Assembly: GCF_002368335.1 (NCBI RefSeq)
Contig: NZ_AP018288.1
Coordinates: 4,818,523 to 4,882,522 of the forward strand
DNA length: 64,000 bases
Direction: 5' to 3'
Origin: Nostoc sp. NIES-4103
GTDB taxonomy: Bacteria; Cyanobacteriota; Cyanobacteriia; Cyanobacteriales; Nostocaceae
Shown piece by piece: positions 53,931 to 62,526 of this stretch; within the stretch, counting starts at the first letter, position 1; each line of letters begins with the position of its first letter. Made by a program: the position numbers and the translations under genes. Below the pieces are notes generated by a model, which searched no databases, was not told the origin of the DNA, and saw only the letters and a program-made list of their open reading frames with translations.

Positions 53931-54326
53931 AGAATTCAGGAGTCAGGAGTCAGAATTCAGTTGGGTATTCTGTACGAGTGGCGGATGAAAAGGGCGCGTT
54001 TTTGCACCCCCACTAAATCGAAGATGAGCGTGGTCAACAAGATAGTGGTGGGTCTGAATCCCCCACGAAGAGCGTTCTGACTCCTGAATTCAGTTGGGGC
54101 TGAATTCTTCTTCAAATTTGCCTTTTGTGGGTTTGTTCGGTTAGGTGCAAGATTGGGTTAACTGCTGACTTCTACCTCCTATTCATCCCTGTTTTTGCTG
54201 TATACCTTTAGACTTAATATTTCTTTATAACCAGGGAAAGAAGTGTAAAAAGGTGTTGTATGGAAATCTAAGTATTAGAGGTAGGTTAATTTCATACCGC
54301 CCTCTGTGCCAAGCTAACCCAATATT
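53931..54326. other. Intergenic region with repeat, upstream of the HDO-like gene
   Basis: It contains GAGTCAGGAGTCAGAATTCAG units (about 53936-53962) and an inverted relative (CTGACTCCTGAATTCAG, about 54078-54094). The rest is unremarkable. No gene seen. Confidence 0.55.
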
Positions 54327-55439
54327 ATGCAAAGTAATTTAGTCAAGTTTCCTAGCGCTATAGCTCAGAGAAAGAGCGTGGGAACAGATCAAGCAAAGCT
54401 TACCAAGTACGACAGCGCTGAACAGTTATTTGTAGAACTGCTACTCACGGAAGATTTGGACAATCAACTGGATGCACAAACGCTTAAAGTCAGTGAGTTT
54501 GAACAAACTCTTTCAATGGCAATTCGCAATGCATACCAAAATGGCTCAAATGACCATCAGTCCCACCGTTTTGTTCAGCGGATACTTTATCGCATTAATC
54601 GGCTAAAGCTATTTTGGTATGATGAATTGTGTCATTACACTAATGAGCGCTCGCTTTACTTGTCCTCATGTCGTAATCAAATTGAAAATGCTTGGCAAAA
54701 GTGGGAACTAGCACAAATTAATGTGTCAGCACTGCAACAATTGGATGTAAAACAAGCTTTAATTGCAAGAGGTGGTGAAGATTTAGACCCACCGTTGTCA
54801 GAAGATAGTTGTTATATCCGTGAGCAAATGACTGAAGTTGGTTATCGTCACTTGTTGGCGATCGCTTCAAATGATGGTTTAGTAGAAGGTAGTCGGCTTT
54901 CCAGAATTTTAGGTGGTGCTGCAAATGAAGTGCAGTGTACCCTTGTACGGGTTCTACTGGAAGAATACGGTAATGGTCGCTTATCTCGTAAACACTCCAC
55001 ATTCTTTGCACAAATGCTTGCCGAGTTTGGCATGAACACAGAACCAGAAGGATACTTTGATTTAGTACCTTGGGAAGTTTTAGCTTGTGCTAATCATAAC
55101 TTTTTGATGACTGAACGCAAAAGTTATTTCTTGCGTTACAGCGGTGGATTGACTTATTTTGAGGTAGCTGGGCCCGCAGCTTATAGAGATTATTTAACAG
55201 CGGCACAGCGGTTAGGACTGTCACAAGCAGCGATGGGTTATTGGGAACTGCACATTAGAGAAGATGAACGTCATGGAAGTTGGATGTTGGATGATGTCGC
55301 CTTGCCTTTAGCAGAACGTTATCCCAATGAGGCGTGGCAATTGGTACTGGGATATGACCAAGAGAAAATAATGAACGCTCGTGCTGCTAGTGCTGTAGTA
55401 AGTTCAATACGCACAGTTGAAAAACTATCATCTTCATAG
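54327..55439 (+). CDS. Iron-containing redox enzyme family protein (HDO-like)
   Basis: A 370-residue helical protein of the heme-oxygenase-like fold (Pfam Haem_oxygenas_2 type). Candidate metal ligands are E212/E213 and H223 in LLEEYGNGRLSRKHSTFF, E279 in LTYFEVAGPAAY, and H309, D313 and H316 in ELHIREDERHGSWMLDD. This E, H, E, HxxxDxxH order is that of di-iron HDO enzymes. Such proteins oxidise small molecules with O2 but this member's substrate is unknown. The N-terminal about 150 residues are more variable. It is followed 485 bp later by a methyltransferase gene on the same strand. Confidence 0.8.
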   Translation: MQSNLVKFPSAIAQRKSVGTDQAKLTKYDSAEQLFVELLLTEDLDNQLDAQTLKVSEFEQTLSMAIRNAYQNGSNDHQSHRFVQRILYRINRLKLFWYDELCHYTNERSLYLSSCRNQIENAWQKWELAQINVSALQQLDVKQALIARGGEDLDPPLSEDSCYIREQMTEVGYRHLLAIASNDGLVEGSRLSRILGGAANEVQCTLVRVLLEEYGNGRLSRKHSTFFAQMLAEFGMNTEPEGYFDLVPWEVLACANHNFLMTERKSYFLRYSGGLTYFEVAGPAAYRDYLTAAQRLGLSQAAMGYWELHIREDERHGSWMLDDVALPLAERYPNEAWQLVLGYDQEKIMNARAASAVVSSIRTVEKLSSS

Positions 55440-55924
55440 AAACAATAATTAAAAAATAACAAAGCCAGTAAAAAACTTGTTTTGTTAATTTGAACTGTGC
55501 AAATCGTTCTATTAGTAATAGTTCCATAATTTGATTTATTCAGTGATCCCTTTCCTCTTCCTTGACATATCTTTACTGAAATAAATATTCTACGTAAGAA
55601 TTCAGCACCCAGTCTTTCTGGATTCAGAATAAGTAAGGTTTTTGAGAAAAATTAGCAGATTCATAATATTTGATAAATCCTTAATTATTTTGACACCGCT
55701 TTCCTTCGCTCCTCCTGAGTTCTGACGGAGTGGCTTATACCGTTTCACTTTAAAGTTGATACATTTAGGCAAGCTGGGGAAGCTGGGGAGGCTGGGGAGG
55801 CTGGGGGAGCAAGAAAAGTGATTTGTATCAATAATTTCGTGAAATGGTATTACTCTTCTACAACTTTAATACAAGGTTGTAATCATTTGCTATTACCCAC
55901 ATCATAGAGTTAAATTAAAATTAC
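55440..55924. other. Intergenic region with a MITE-like element
   Basis: AT-rich DNA with the element at 55737-55850. No gene seen. Confidence 0.6.
55737..55850. repeat. MITE-like element E
   Basis: Outer ends ATACCGTTTCAC (55737-55748) and GTGAAATGGTAT (55839-55850), 11 of 12 pairing, then inner TTGATAC (55756-55762) and GTATCAA (55825-55831), 7 of 7. Between them are GGGGAGGCT tandem units. No clear target duplication is visible. Confidence 0.7.
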
Positions 55925-56620
55925 ATGAAAGATATATTTTTTTGCCCAGAAGAGTCTAATTTTTACTCAAATTGTGTACAAAATTTTGTCTTGAGAGATT
56001 GTAGAGATTCGGAATCGATTGTTGAGTTTGGCTCAGGAGATGGTAGCCCTATAATCAACTCACTACTCAAAAATAAATTCGATGGATTTATACAAGGTTT
56101 TGAATTAAATGCTTCTGCATGTAAAGCAGCAAATCTTACAATAGATGAATATAATCTGGCTCATAAATACATAATACATAATTCATGTTTATTTCAATCT
56201 TCTAAACCTCAAGCTAGGTATTTACTAGCTAATCCGCCATATATTCCTGCACCAGACTCAGATATTTATATGCCATTATTATTTGGTGGCATAGATGGAG
56301 CTACAGTTACCAATGAGCTTTTATCATTAAATTATGAAAATGTTTTAATTCTAGTGTCTAGCTTTTCCAATCCCCAAAGTACAATTAACCAAGCCAAAGA
56401 AAACGACTATTTTGTTGAAAGCTTTATGGTTTTACCTTTAAAATTTGGTTACTATAGTTCAGAGCCAAAAGTTAAGAAGTACATAGAAAGTTTACGTCTA
56501 AAGAAAATAGCGTACTATTCAGGTGATTATTACTTTTTAGCTGGAGTCTTATTCAAAAAAAGCCAAAAATCAACTGTTGATTTATCTAGTGAATTAGCTC
56601 AGATTATGACAAGCTTATAA
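55925..56620 (+). CDS. SAM-dependent methyltransferase (PrmC/HemK-like)
   Basis: A 231-residue class I methyltransferase. The SAM-binding motif is IVEFGSGDGSPI (about 35-46), the acidic GFELNASAC lies at about 59-67, and the catalytic NPPY is in LANPPYIPAPDSD (about 99-111). LFGGIDGATVTNELL recalls the LyGGkDG segment of PrmC/HemK. NPPY enzymes methylate Gln, adenine N6 or other planar amino groups. The target is unknown. The usual PrmC N-terminal helical domain is absent, so it is probably not the release-factor enzyme. Confidence 0.78.
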   Translation: MKDIFFCPEESNFYSNCVQNFVLRDCRDSESIVEFGSGDGSPIINSLLKNKFDGFIQGFELNASACKAANLTIDEYNLAHKYIIHNSCLFQSSKPQARYLLANPPYIPAPDSDIYMPLLFGGIDGATVTNELLSLNYENVLILVSSFSNPQSTINQAKENDYFVESFMVLPLKFGYYSSEPKVKKYIESLRLKKIAYYSGDYYFLAGVLFKKSQKSTVDLSSELAQIMTSL

Positions 56621-57319
56621 AATATAGCTCGGCCAGCAAAAATAAACTTGCCTCTTGGGGTAAAGCTGGTGAAGCTGGGGAGGCTGGTGTACAGTGACTT
56701 TTTACTTGTCGCTGTACTAAGTTACTGTGATTGAAGCTGTAACACTTATGGTATGGAGCCGAGATAAGCGCAAATTCGGAAATAGAGGCTGAAAAGTCTT
56801 GTCATATATAGCTGTCAACTTTTTTGCTACCTCCAGTTTTACCTGAATACAGTCAGGCTAATTTTAGTACATAGTTACTAATAAATTCGGTTTTTGCTCT
56901 CTCAAATACCAACATTTGGGTGAAAGTAGGTATTTGGCAGCAGAGTAACATTGATTTTTTAGGGGTTTTGGGTATTCAATCATCGAAAGTTGGTAAAAGC
57001 TAAAATTAAGAACGCGCATTTATGCCCACAACCACCGCGATCGCATGAAGTAATCATAGAACGACCACAGGATATAAACCTGCCATCAGCGACGTTCCTA
57101 AAGCTGTCAGCATCAGGTACTTAGCTAACAGCTTGGTGTAAATTGTATTTAATTTAATCCGAGGTATCCAGCTTTTCATCAAAGTTGGAACTAAGAATAA
57201 CCACGTCTGTGTTGCAGACATATTCGGCCCAACAATTGAGTCCCAAACTCCTAAATAAGCCTTGCCTTGGTATTTGCAAGTTGTTAATGTTTGTTTTTTA
57301 TCTATTCATAACTTTATTA
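56621..57319. other. Intergenic region with hairpin and a hydrophobic frame
   Basis: It has GCTGGGGAG-like tandem units (about 56665-56688), a stem GTACAGTGAC/GTCGCTGTAC (56689-56717), a HIP1-like site near 57037, and a 55-codon hydrophobic minus-strand frame (57054-57221). No firm gene. Confidence 0.55.
57054..57221 (-). pseudogene. Possible membrane-protein remnant
   Basis: A 55-codon frame, MSATQTWLFLVPTLMKSWIP followed by a segment ending LGTSLMAGLYPVVVL, with two hydrophobic helices. The same frame stays open about 30 codons upstream (KAYLGVWDSIVGPN) without a start. It looks like the end of a longer membrane protein that has lost its beginning. I do not recognise the family. Confidence 0.25.
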
Positions 57320-58729
57320 TTAATGTTGACTGTTTAATTTATTCTTGGCTGTTAACTGTTGGGGAATTTTGACTGTAAAACTTGTTCCACTACCTACTTC
57401 ACTATTGACAGAAATTTCTCCATGATGTAGTTCTAGGCACTTTTTCACTACAGCTAGTCCGAGTCCGCTGCCAACAATTTTGCCAACATTATTAGCACGA
57501 TGAAAAGGCTCAAATAAATGCTGCTGAAATTCTGGAGGAATTCCTATACCATTATCTTGAATTTGAAAAAATATGGCTTGGGGTTCGCAACTCAAAATCA
57601 AAAAAATACTTTTTTCTGGGAATGAATATTTTATGGCATTAGAGAGTAAATTAGTCAAAATTGAATATAGTAAATTTTCATCTAATTTAGCATGAGTACA
57701 ATTTCCCTGACTAATAAACTTAATAGTATACTGTTGGCGATCGCAAAATTGAATATCTTCTATTAAATTAATACAAAATGCTTCCAAATCCATGAGTTTG
57801 GGATTAAATTCTAATTTACCAGCTTCGGCTCTAGTCAAGGTTAAAATATCGGTTAGTAACTGGTTCATTGACCTAGCTGATGATTGAATGCGATACAAAT
57901 TTTTCAGTTTTTTCTCTTCTGTCCACTGCTGATTACTTTGAGATAATAACTGAGCCGAGCCTAAGATAATACTTAATGGAGTGCGAAATTCATGAGATAC
58001 CATTGAAAAAAAACGCAACTTCAATTCACTAAGTTCCTTTTCTTGGGCTAAAGTTCTTTGAATAGCTTCAGCTTGCTGACGCTTGACTAATTGTTGATAT
58101 AGTAAAGCATAAACACCTAATAAAATTGCAAAACTCAAGAAAGTGCCGATGAATTCAATTAACATCCGGTTGCGAATATTATCTTGAGAGTGTCTGACCG
58201 AAATTTGTAGTAACTGTTGTTCCCTGGCTTGCATTTGAGTAAGGGTTTCACGAATTTGACTACGATTTTGATTACTTTGAGTAACTATAGGTGCTTGAAT
58301 AGCAAAGCTTGATTTACCTACCTGTTTGAGACTTATAGACTGTTTAGATAGTTCAACTCGTTGAGCAATAAGGGATTTTAGCTTCGTTAATTGCTGTTGT
58401 TGATAGGTATCCTCAGCAAGTTGTTGCTGCAAGTTTTTAACTTTGGTATCCAGGCTTTCCATTGCCTGATAGTAACGCTTGAGTTCTGATTGCTCTCCAT
58501 ATAATATATAACCCCTGCGTCCTGCTTCGGCATCTGTTAGTGTTGCTAATATATCAGTAATATTTTTCATTACCTCATTTGTATCTTTAACTTTATTACT
58601 ACTTATAATTAGTCGAGTAGCATTTTGGTAAGAAATAATACTAATTATACCCATTAATAATAAGGACAAGCCAAAGCCAGAGGCAATCCATTTTCCTTCT
58701 AGCGACCATTTCATAAAAAAAAGCAACAT
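57320..58729 (-). CDS. CHASE3-domain sensor histidine kinase
   Basis: A 469-residue membrane kinase. TM1 lies at about 13-34, followed by a CHASE3-type helical sensor (about 35-185, with the signature LTDAEAGRRGYILYGEQ), TM2 (about 190-211), coiled coil, HisKA with H246 in FFSMVSHEFRTPLSIILG, and HATPase with NLLSNAIKYSFPE, DNGIGIPPEF and GSGLGLAVV. The first ATG gives MLLFFMKW; ATG five codons in (58714) is equally possible. It is divergent from the PBP1A/response-regulator genes, and an 11-bp-spaced repeat lies 72 bp before its start. It is a plausible partner of the regulator at 61211. Confidence 0.93.
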   Translation of the reverse strand: MLLFFMKWSLEGKWIASGFGLSLLLMGIISIISYQNATRLIISSNKVKDTNEVMKNITDILATLTDAEAGRRGYILYGEQSELKRYYQAMESLDTKVKNLQQQLAEDTYQQQQLTKLKSLIAQRVELSKQSISLKQVGKSSFAIQAPIVTQSNQNRSQIRETLTQMQAREQQLLQISVRHSQDNIRNRMLIEFIGTFLSFAILLGVYALLYQQLVKRQQAEAIQRTLAQEKELSELKLRFFSMVSHEFRTPLSIILGSAQLLSQSNQQWTEEKKLKNLYRIQSSARSMNQLLTDILTLTRAEAGKLEFNPKLMDLEAFCINLIEDIQFCDRQQYTIKFISQGNCTHAKLDENLLYSILTNLLSNAIKYSFPEKSIFLILSCEPQAIFFQIQDNGIGIPPEFQQHLFEPFHRANNVGKIVGSGLGLAVVKKCLELHHGEISVNSEVGSGTSFTVKIPQQLTAKNKLNSQH

Positions 58730-59251
58730 TTCATCCCAGACTTTACATTATAGTAAAAATTTTCCACTCAAAGCTCACTTAGAAATTACTGTCCTGGCTA
58801 ACCGATTTATACCCGATTTTTAACCGATAATTTAACTTAAAAATATTAATATATATCAATGTATAACCATAGCCTAAATTTTGGCTTTGATAAATCTATA
58901 GCCATTTTAAATCAATTATTAAATAATTCACCTCTGAGTTAACGCCACTTCCAGATACTTTGGCGAACCAGCACTCTGTCTGTCAAATTATTCACTCTCA
59001 GCATTTGGTTAGTATACTATCTGGCGTGAATATTATAGCCTGCTAACATTTCAAATTTTCACCAATAATTGAGGACTACTATGTATTTTTATTTTTTTGA
59101 TTTAATTTTAATAGTACATAGAGTAACTCAATATATTCTCATATAAATTTTATTGTTTTTAGCAATTGCCAAACTACTTATTTATTCAAAGAGATTAGCT
59201 AATACAAAAAACAATTAAAGTTAGATTTACAGATGAGGAATTTAAATTGCC
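58730..59251. other. Divergent regulatory region
   Basis: AT-rich, 522 bp between the kinase (minus) and PBP1A (plus) genes. It contains a direct-repeat array (58801-58844) near the kinase. No gene seen. Confidence 0.65.
58801..58844. promoter_or_regulatory. Candidate operator: 11-bp-spaced direct repeats, copy 1
   Basis: Three units beginning ACCGAT, CCCGAT and ACCGAT at 58801, 58812 and 58823, exactly 11 bp apart, followed by AACTTAAAAAT (58834-58844). OmpR/PhoB-family regulators bind such helical-turn-spaced direct repeats. It lies 72 bp before the kinase start codon. The same layout occurs at 62137-62180. Confidence 0.6.
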
Positions 59252-61177
59252 GTGTCTTCGTTTAAAACTTTTCAAGAAAAACAATCACAAATTCAGACTT
59301 TACCTAGTTTTGAATTTTTGAAAGGAGTCGGTCAAGTAAGTGGTGGCACACTCCTATCAATATTTCTGCTATCAAGTTCTGTTGTGGCTGGAGGATTAGT
59401 TGGTTTAGCTATTAGTTTCCGGAATCTGCCAGATGTTAGACAGCTACGAAATTTTGTACCTTCAGAAACAACTTATATTTATGATATTAAAGGCAAACTT
59501 TTAGCCCGTATACATGGGGAAGCTAATCGACAAGTAGTGCCACTAGAGGAAATTTCTCCTAATTTAAAACGAGCTGTATTAGCTAGCGAAGATAGTCGCT
59601 TTTACGAGCATCACGGTATTAATCCTGGCGGTATTGGTCGTGCTGCATTAGTCAACTTGGCAGCTGGAGATGTGCGAGAAGGTGGTTCTACAATCACTAT
59701 GCAACTGGTGAAAAACCTGTTTTTATCTCAAAAGCGTGCTTTTACCAGAAAAATAACCGAAGCAGTACTAGCAATTCGTTTAGAGCAAGTTCTCAGTAAA
59801 AATCAAATTTTGGAGATGTATCTCAATCAAGTTTACTGGGGTCACAATAACTATGGCGTGCAAACGGCAGCACGTACTTACTTTAAAAAATCAGCACAAA
59901 ATTTAACTTTAGCTGAATCAGCAATGATGGCAGGTTTAATTCAAGCCCCAGAAGAATTTAGCCCGTTTGTAAATATGAACTTGGCAAAACAACAACAAAA
60001 AGAAGTACTGGGGCGGATGTTGGAACTGAATTGGATTAGCCAGCAAGAATATAATGATGCTCTCAAACAAAAAATCAAACTTGGCCAAATCAGGTCATTT
60101 CAAGGTAGTGCTTTGCCTTATGTTACCAATACCGTAGCCCAGGAATTAATTAAAAAGTTTGGGCGTCAAACATTGCTCAAAGGTGGAATGCACGTACAAA
60201 CTACAGTAGATACCAACTTCCAAATGATGGCAGAAAAAACCATCAAGAAGTGGCATCGAATCCTCGAACGTCAAGGATTATACAATAATCAAATGGCTTT
60301 GGTGGCGATCGATCCTCGCACACATTTTGTTAAAGCCTTGGTGGGTGGTGTAGATGCAAAAACTAGTGAATTTAACCGAGCAACTCAAGCCCATCGTCAG
60401 CCAGGATCTTCTTTTAAACCGTTTGTGTACTATACTGCTTTTGCTAGTGGTAGGTTTACGCAAAATACAACGATACTAGATACTCCAGTTAGATATCGGG
60501 ATGGTAATGGTTGGTATTATCCCCGAAACTATGATAATACCTTCATGGGAGCAATACCAATTCGCACTGCCCTTGCTCTATCTCGTAATATTCCTGCGGT
60601 AAAGCTTGGCAAAGCTGTGGGCATGAATAAAGTAATTGAAACTTGCCGTACATTAGGAATTATGAGTCCGATGGCACCGGTGAGTTCTTTGCCACTGGGT
60701 GCAATTGGTGTCACACCGCTAGAAATGGCTAGTGCTTATGCGACTATTGCTAATTACGGCTGGCAATCACCTGCGACGATTATTGCCCGTATCACTGACG
60801 GTAGTGGTAATGTATTGATAGATAACACTCCTAGACCCAAGTTAGTCCTTGACCCTTGGGCATCAGCCGCAACTTTAGATGTAATGCAAACGGTAGTTAA
60901 CCAAGGAACTGGTAGAAGTGCAGCTATAGGTCGCCCAGTTGCGGGAAAAACCGGTACAACCTCCTCAGAAAAAGATATTTGGTTTATTGGTACTGTACCG
61001 CAGTTAACAACCGCTATTTGGGTAGGGAGGGACGACAATCGACAATTATCCGGCCGTGCGACAGGCGGAGGTATGGTGGCTCCTGTCTGGCGTGATTTTA
61101 TGCAAAAGGCACTTGAGGGTGTACCAGTGAAAAAATTTCAGCCACCTTCTAAGTTTCCTCGTCCTAAGTCAAATTAA
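59252..61177 (+). CDS. Class A penicillin-binding protein (PBP1A family)
   Basis: A 641-residue bifunctional peptidoglycan synthase with a GTG start at 59252 (GATGAGGA lies upstream). One N-terminal membrane helix is at about 34-57. The transglycosylase (GT51) domain spans about 85-255 with E113 in ASEDSRFYEHHG and GGSTITMQLVKNLF. The transpeptidase domain has S386-x-x-K389 in QPGSSFKPF, LSRNIPAVK and K566-T-G (AGKTGTT). It polymerises glycan strands and cross-links peptides. The response regulator gene follows 33 bp later, so the two are probably co-transcribed. Confidence 0.95.
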   Translation: MSSFKTFQEKQSQIQTLPSFEFLKGVGQVSGGTLLSIFLLSSSVVAGGLVGLAISFRNLPDVRQLRNFVPSETTYIYDIKGKLLARIHGEANRQVVPLEEISPNLKRAVLASEDSRFYEHHGINPGGIGRAALVNLAAGDVREGGSTITMQLVKNLFLSQKRAFTRKITEAVLAIRLEQVLSKNQILEMYLNQVYWGHNNYGVQTAARTYFKKSAQNLTLAESAMMAGLIQAPEEFSPFVNMNLAKQQQKEVLGRMLELNWISQQEYNDALKQKIKLGQIRSFQGSALPYVTNTVAQELIKKFGRQTLLKGGMHVQTTVDTNFQMMAEKTIKKWHRILERQGLYNNQMALVAIDPRTHFVKALVGGVDAKTSEFNRATQAHRQPGSSFKPFVYYTAFASGRFTQNTTILDTPVRYRDGNGWYYPRNYDNTFMGAIPIRTALALSRNIPAVKLGKAVGMNKVIETCRTLGIMSPMAPVSSLPLGAIGVTPLEMASAYATIANYGWQSPATIIARITDGSGNVLIDNTPRPKLVLDPWASAATLDVMQTVVNQGTGRSAAIGRPVAGKTGTTSSEKDIWFIGTVPQLTTAIWVGRDDNRQLSGRATGGGMVAPVWRDFMQKALEGVPVKKFQPPSKFPRPKSN

Positions 61178-61210
61178 ATTGTAGTTTTTTGATTCACAAA
61201 TCTTCTGGAA

Positions 61211-61888
61211 ATGCGGATTTTGGTAGTTGAAGATGATGTCCAGCTAGCAGAAATGCTGATGGAAGCCCTGACTGACCGTCAATATGTGGTGGATATAGCC
61301 CAAGATGGAGAAGAAGCGTGGGATTGTATTAAGGGGTTGGAATATGACTTAGTGGTGTTAGATATTACCTTGCCCAAGTTGGATGGTGTGAGTTTTTGTC
61401 AACGGTTGCGATCGCGTAACCACACAATACCTGTCCTCATGTTAACAGCACGCGACACCCTGGCTGACAAAGTTACTGGGTTGGATGCTGGGGCAGACGA
61501 CTATATGGTGAAACCCTTTGAAATGCCAGAACTAATGGCTCGCGTTCGCGCACTCTTACGCCGCAATAGTGCCGCGGCCTCATTTCCAGACCTTGGTTGG
61601 GGTAACCTGCGTTTAAATCCTAGCACTTATGAAGTTAGCTACGATGACCAACCAATACAGCTAACACCCAAAGAATTTGCTCTCTTAGAATTAATGGTTT
61701 CTAGCGGTCGGCGGGTGCTAAGTCGAACTGGAATTATTGAGCGTATTTGGTCTCTTGATGATCCACCGAGTGAAGAAACTGTTAAGTCTCATATTAAGAG
61801 TTTACGATATAAACTTAAAGACGCTGGTGCGCCTGATAATTTTATTGAAACAGTTCATGGATTAGGTTATCGTCTCAAGCAGCTTTAG
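61211..61888 (+). CDS. OmpR-family response regulator
   Basis: A 225-residue two-domain regulator: a receiver domain with acidic pair E7/D8/D9, phospho-acceptor D51 (VVLDITLPK), T and K in MLTARD and DYMVKPFE, and a C-terminal winged-helix domain (about 125-225) with LTPKEFALLELMV and ETVKSHIKSLRYKLKDAG, ending with the ETVHGLGYRL signature. It should bind tandem direct repeats. It is downstream of the PBP1A gene and divergent from a CHASE3 kinase, so together these suggest a cell-envelope two-component system. Confidence 0.95.
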   Translation: MRILVVEDDVQLAEMLMEALTDRQYVVDIAQDGEEAWDCIKGLEYDLVVLDITLPKLDGVSFCQRLRSRNHTIPVLMLTARDTLADKVTGLDAGADDYMVKPFEMPELMARVRALLRRNSAAASFPDLGWGNLRLNPSTYEVSYDDQPIQLTPKEFALLELMVSSGRRVLSRTGIIERIWSLDDPPSEETVKSHIKSLRYKLKDAGAPDNFIETVHGLGYRLKQL

Positions 61889-61895
61889 AAAACTA

Positions 61896-61928
61896 ACCGA
61901 TTTTTACCTAATATTTGCCCTTTAACTT
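61896..61928. promoter_or_regulatory. Degenerate copy of the 11-bp repeat motif
   Basis: ACCGATTTTTA (61896-61906) is identical to the first unit at 62137, followed at 11-bp steps by CCTAATATTTG and CCCTTTAACTT. Only the first unit is fully conserved, so it may be a weak or decayed site. Confidence 0.4.
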
Positions 61929-62136
61929 TACAACTGATTGTTAAATTATAGTTGTGTTAATCATAATTCATTTGTGAGATAGTAAATCGCTATAAAAGCT
62001 TATAGTCTGGTTTTCTCTCTCTCAATTACATTTTGATTCCCATACTGCAATTAACCTCTTTTACACCAGATTCTCCGATTCATTTTAAATCTTGAGTTGG
62101 AGAATTTTATTTGGATCTATCTGTAAATAAAAAATC

Positions 62137-62180
62137 ACCGATTTTTACCCGTTTCTTCACCGATATCTTAACTTATAAAA
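62137..62180. promoter_or_regulatory. Candidate operator: 11-bp-spaced direct repeats, copy 2
   Basis: Units at 62137 (ACCGATTTTTA), 62148 (CCCGTTTCTTC) and 62159 (ACCGATATCTT), then AACTTATAAAA at 62170. The order, spacing and trailing AACTTA match 58801-58844. It lies 59 bp before the ribbon-helix-helix-like gene. Confidence 0.6.
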
Positions 62181-62238
62181 TGTAATATCCATAACAAAAG
62201 TATTGCTATAAGTTCCTTTACGGCTTGAGGAAAATTTT

Positions 62239-62460
62239 ATGGCTCGTTCTTCAATAAATGCTTCTCATATCGTACTTACCAAAGAAGAGTATTACAAGCT
62301 GAAAATTTATGCAGTCAAACATCGGATAAAAATTCATCAAGCAATTGGACTACTAATTAACTCTCTAGCAGAAAGCAATCAAACTAGTAAGAAATTAAGT
62401 AAAAACTATTCTTTTATGTTTACTAGAAGATTTTTACACATTTATTTAAATGTGAGATAA
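62239..62460 (+). CDS. Small ribbon-helix-helix-like protein
   Basis: A 73-residue basic protein. The segment SHIVLTKEEYYKLKIYAVKH, then RIKIHQAIGLLINSL fits a strand followed by two helices, as in Arc/MetJ-type DNA-binding proteins, although no conserved family was recognised. The C-terminal part (SKNYSFMFTRRFLHIYLNVR) is less ordered and may be altered by a frameshift. It carries a candidate operator directly upstream and precedes a GT4 gene by 66 bp. Confidence 0.55.
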   Translation: MARSSINASHIVLTKEEYYKLKIYAVKHRIKIHQAIGLLINSLAESNQTSKKLSKNYSFMFTRRFLHIYLNVR

Positions 62461-62526
62461 ATTGTCAGATTAAAAATTTCCCTATCAAGGATATTTTAGT
62501 TAATAAATTATAAACAACTTTTAAAT

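Larger units (their letters stand above)
61889..62238. other. Intergenic region with repeated operator motif
   Basis: It contains a degenerate motif (61896-61928) straight after the regulator stop and a full array (62137-62180) before the small gene. No other features. Confidence 0.6.
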
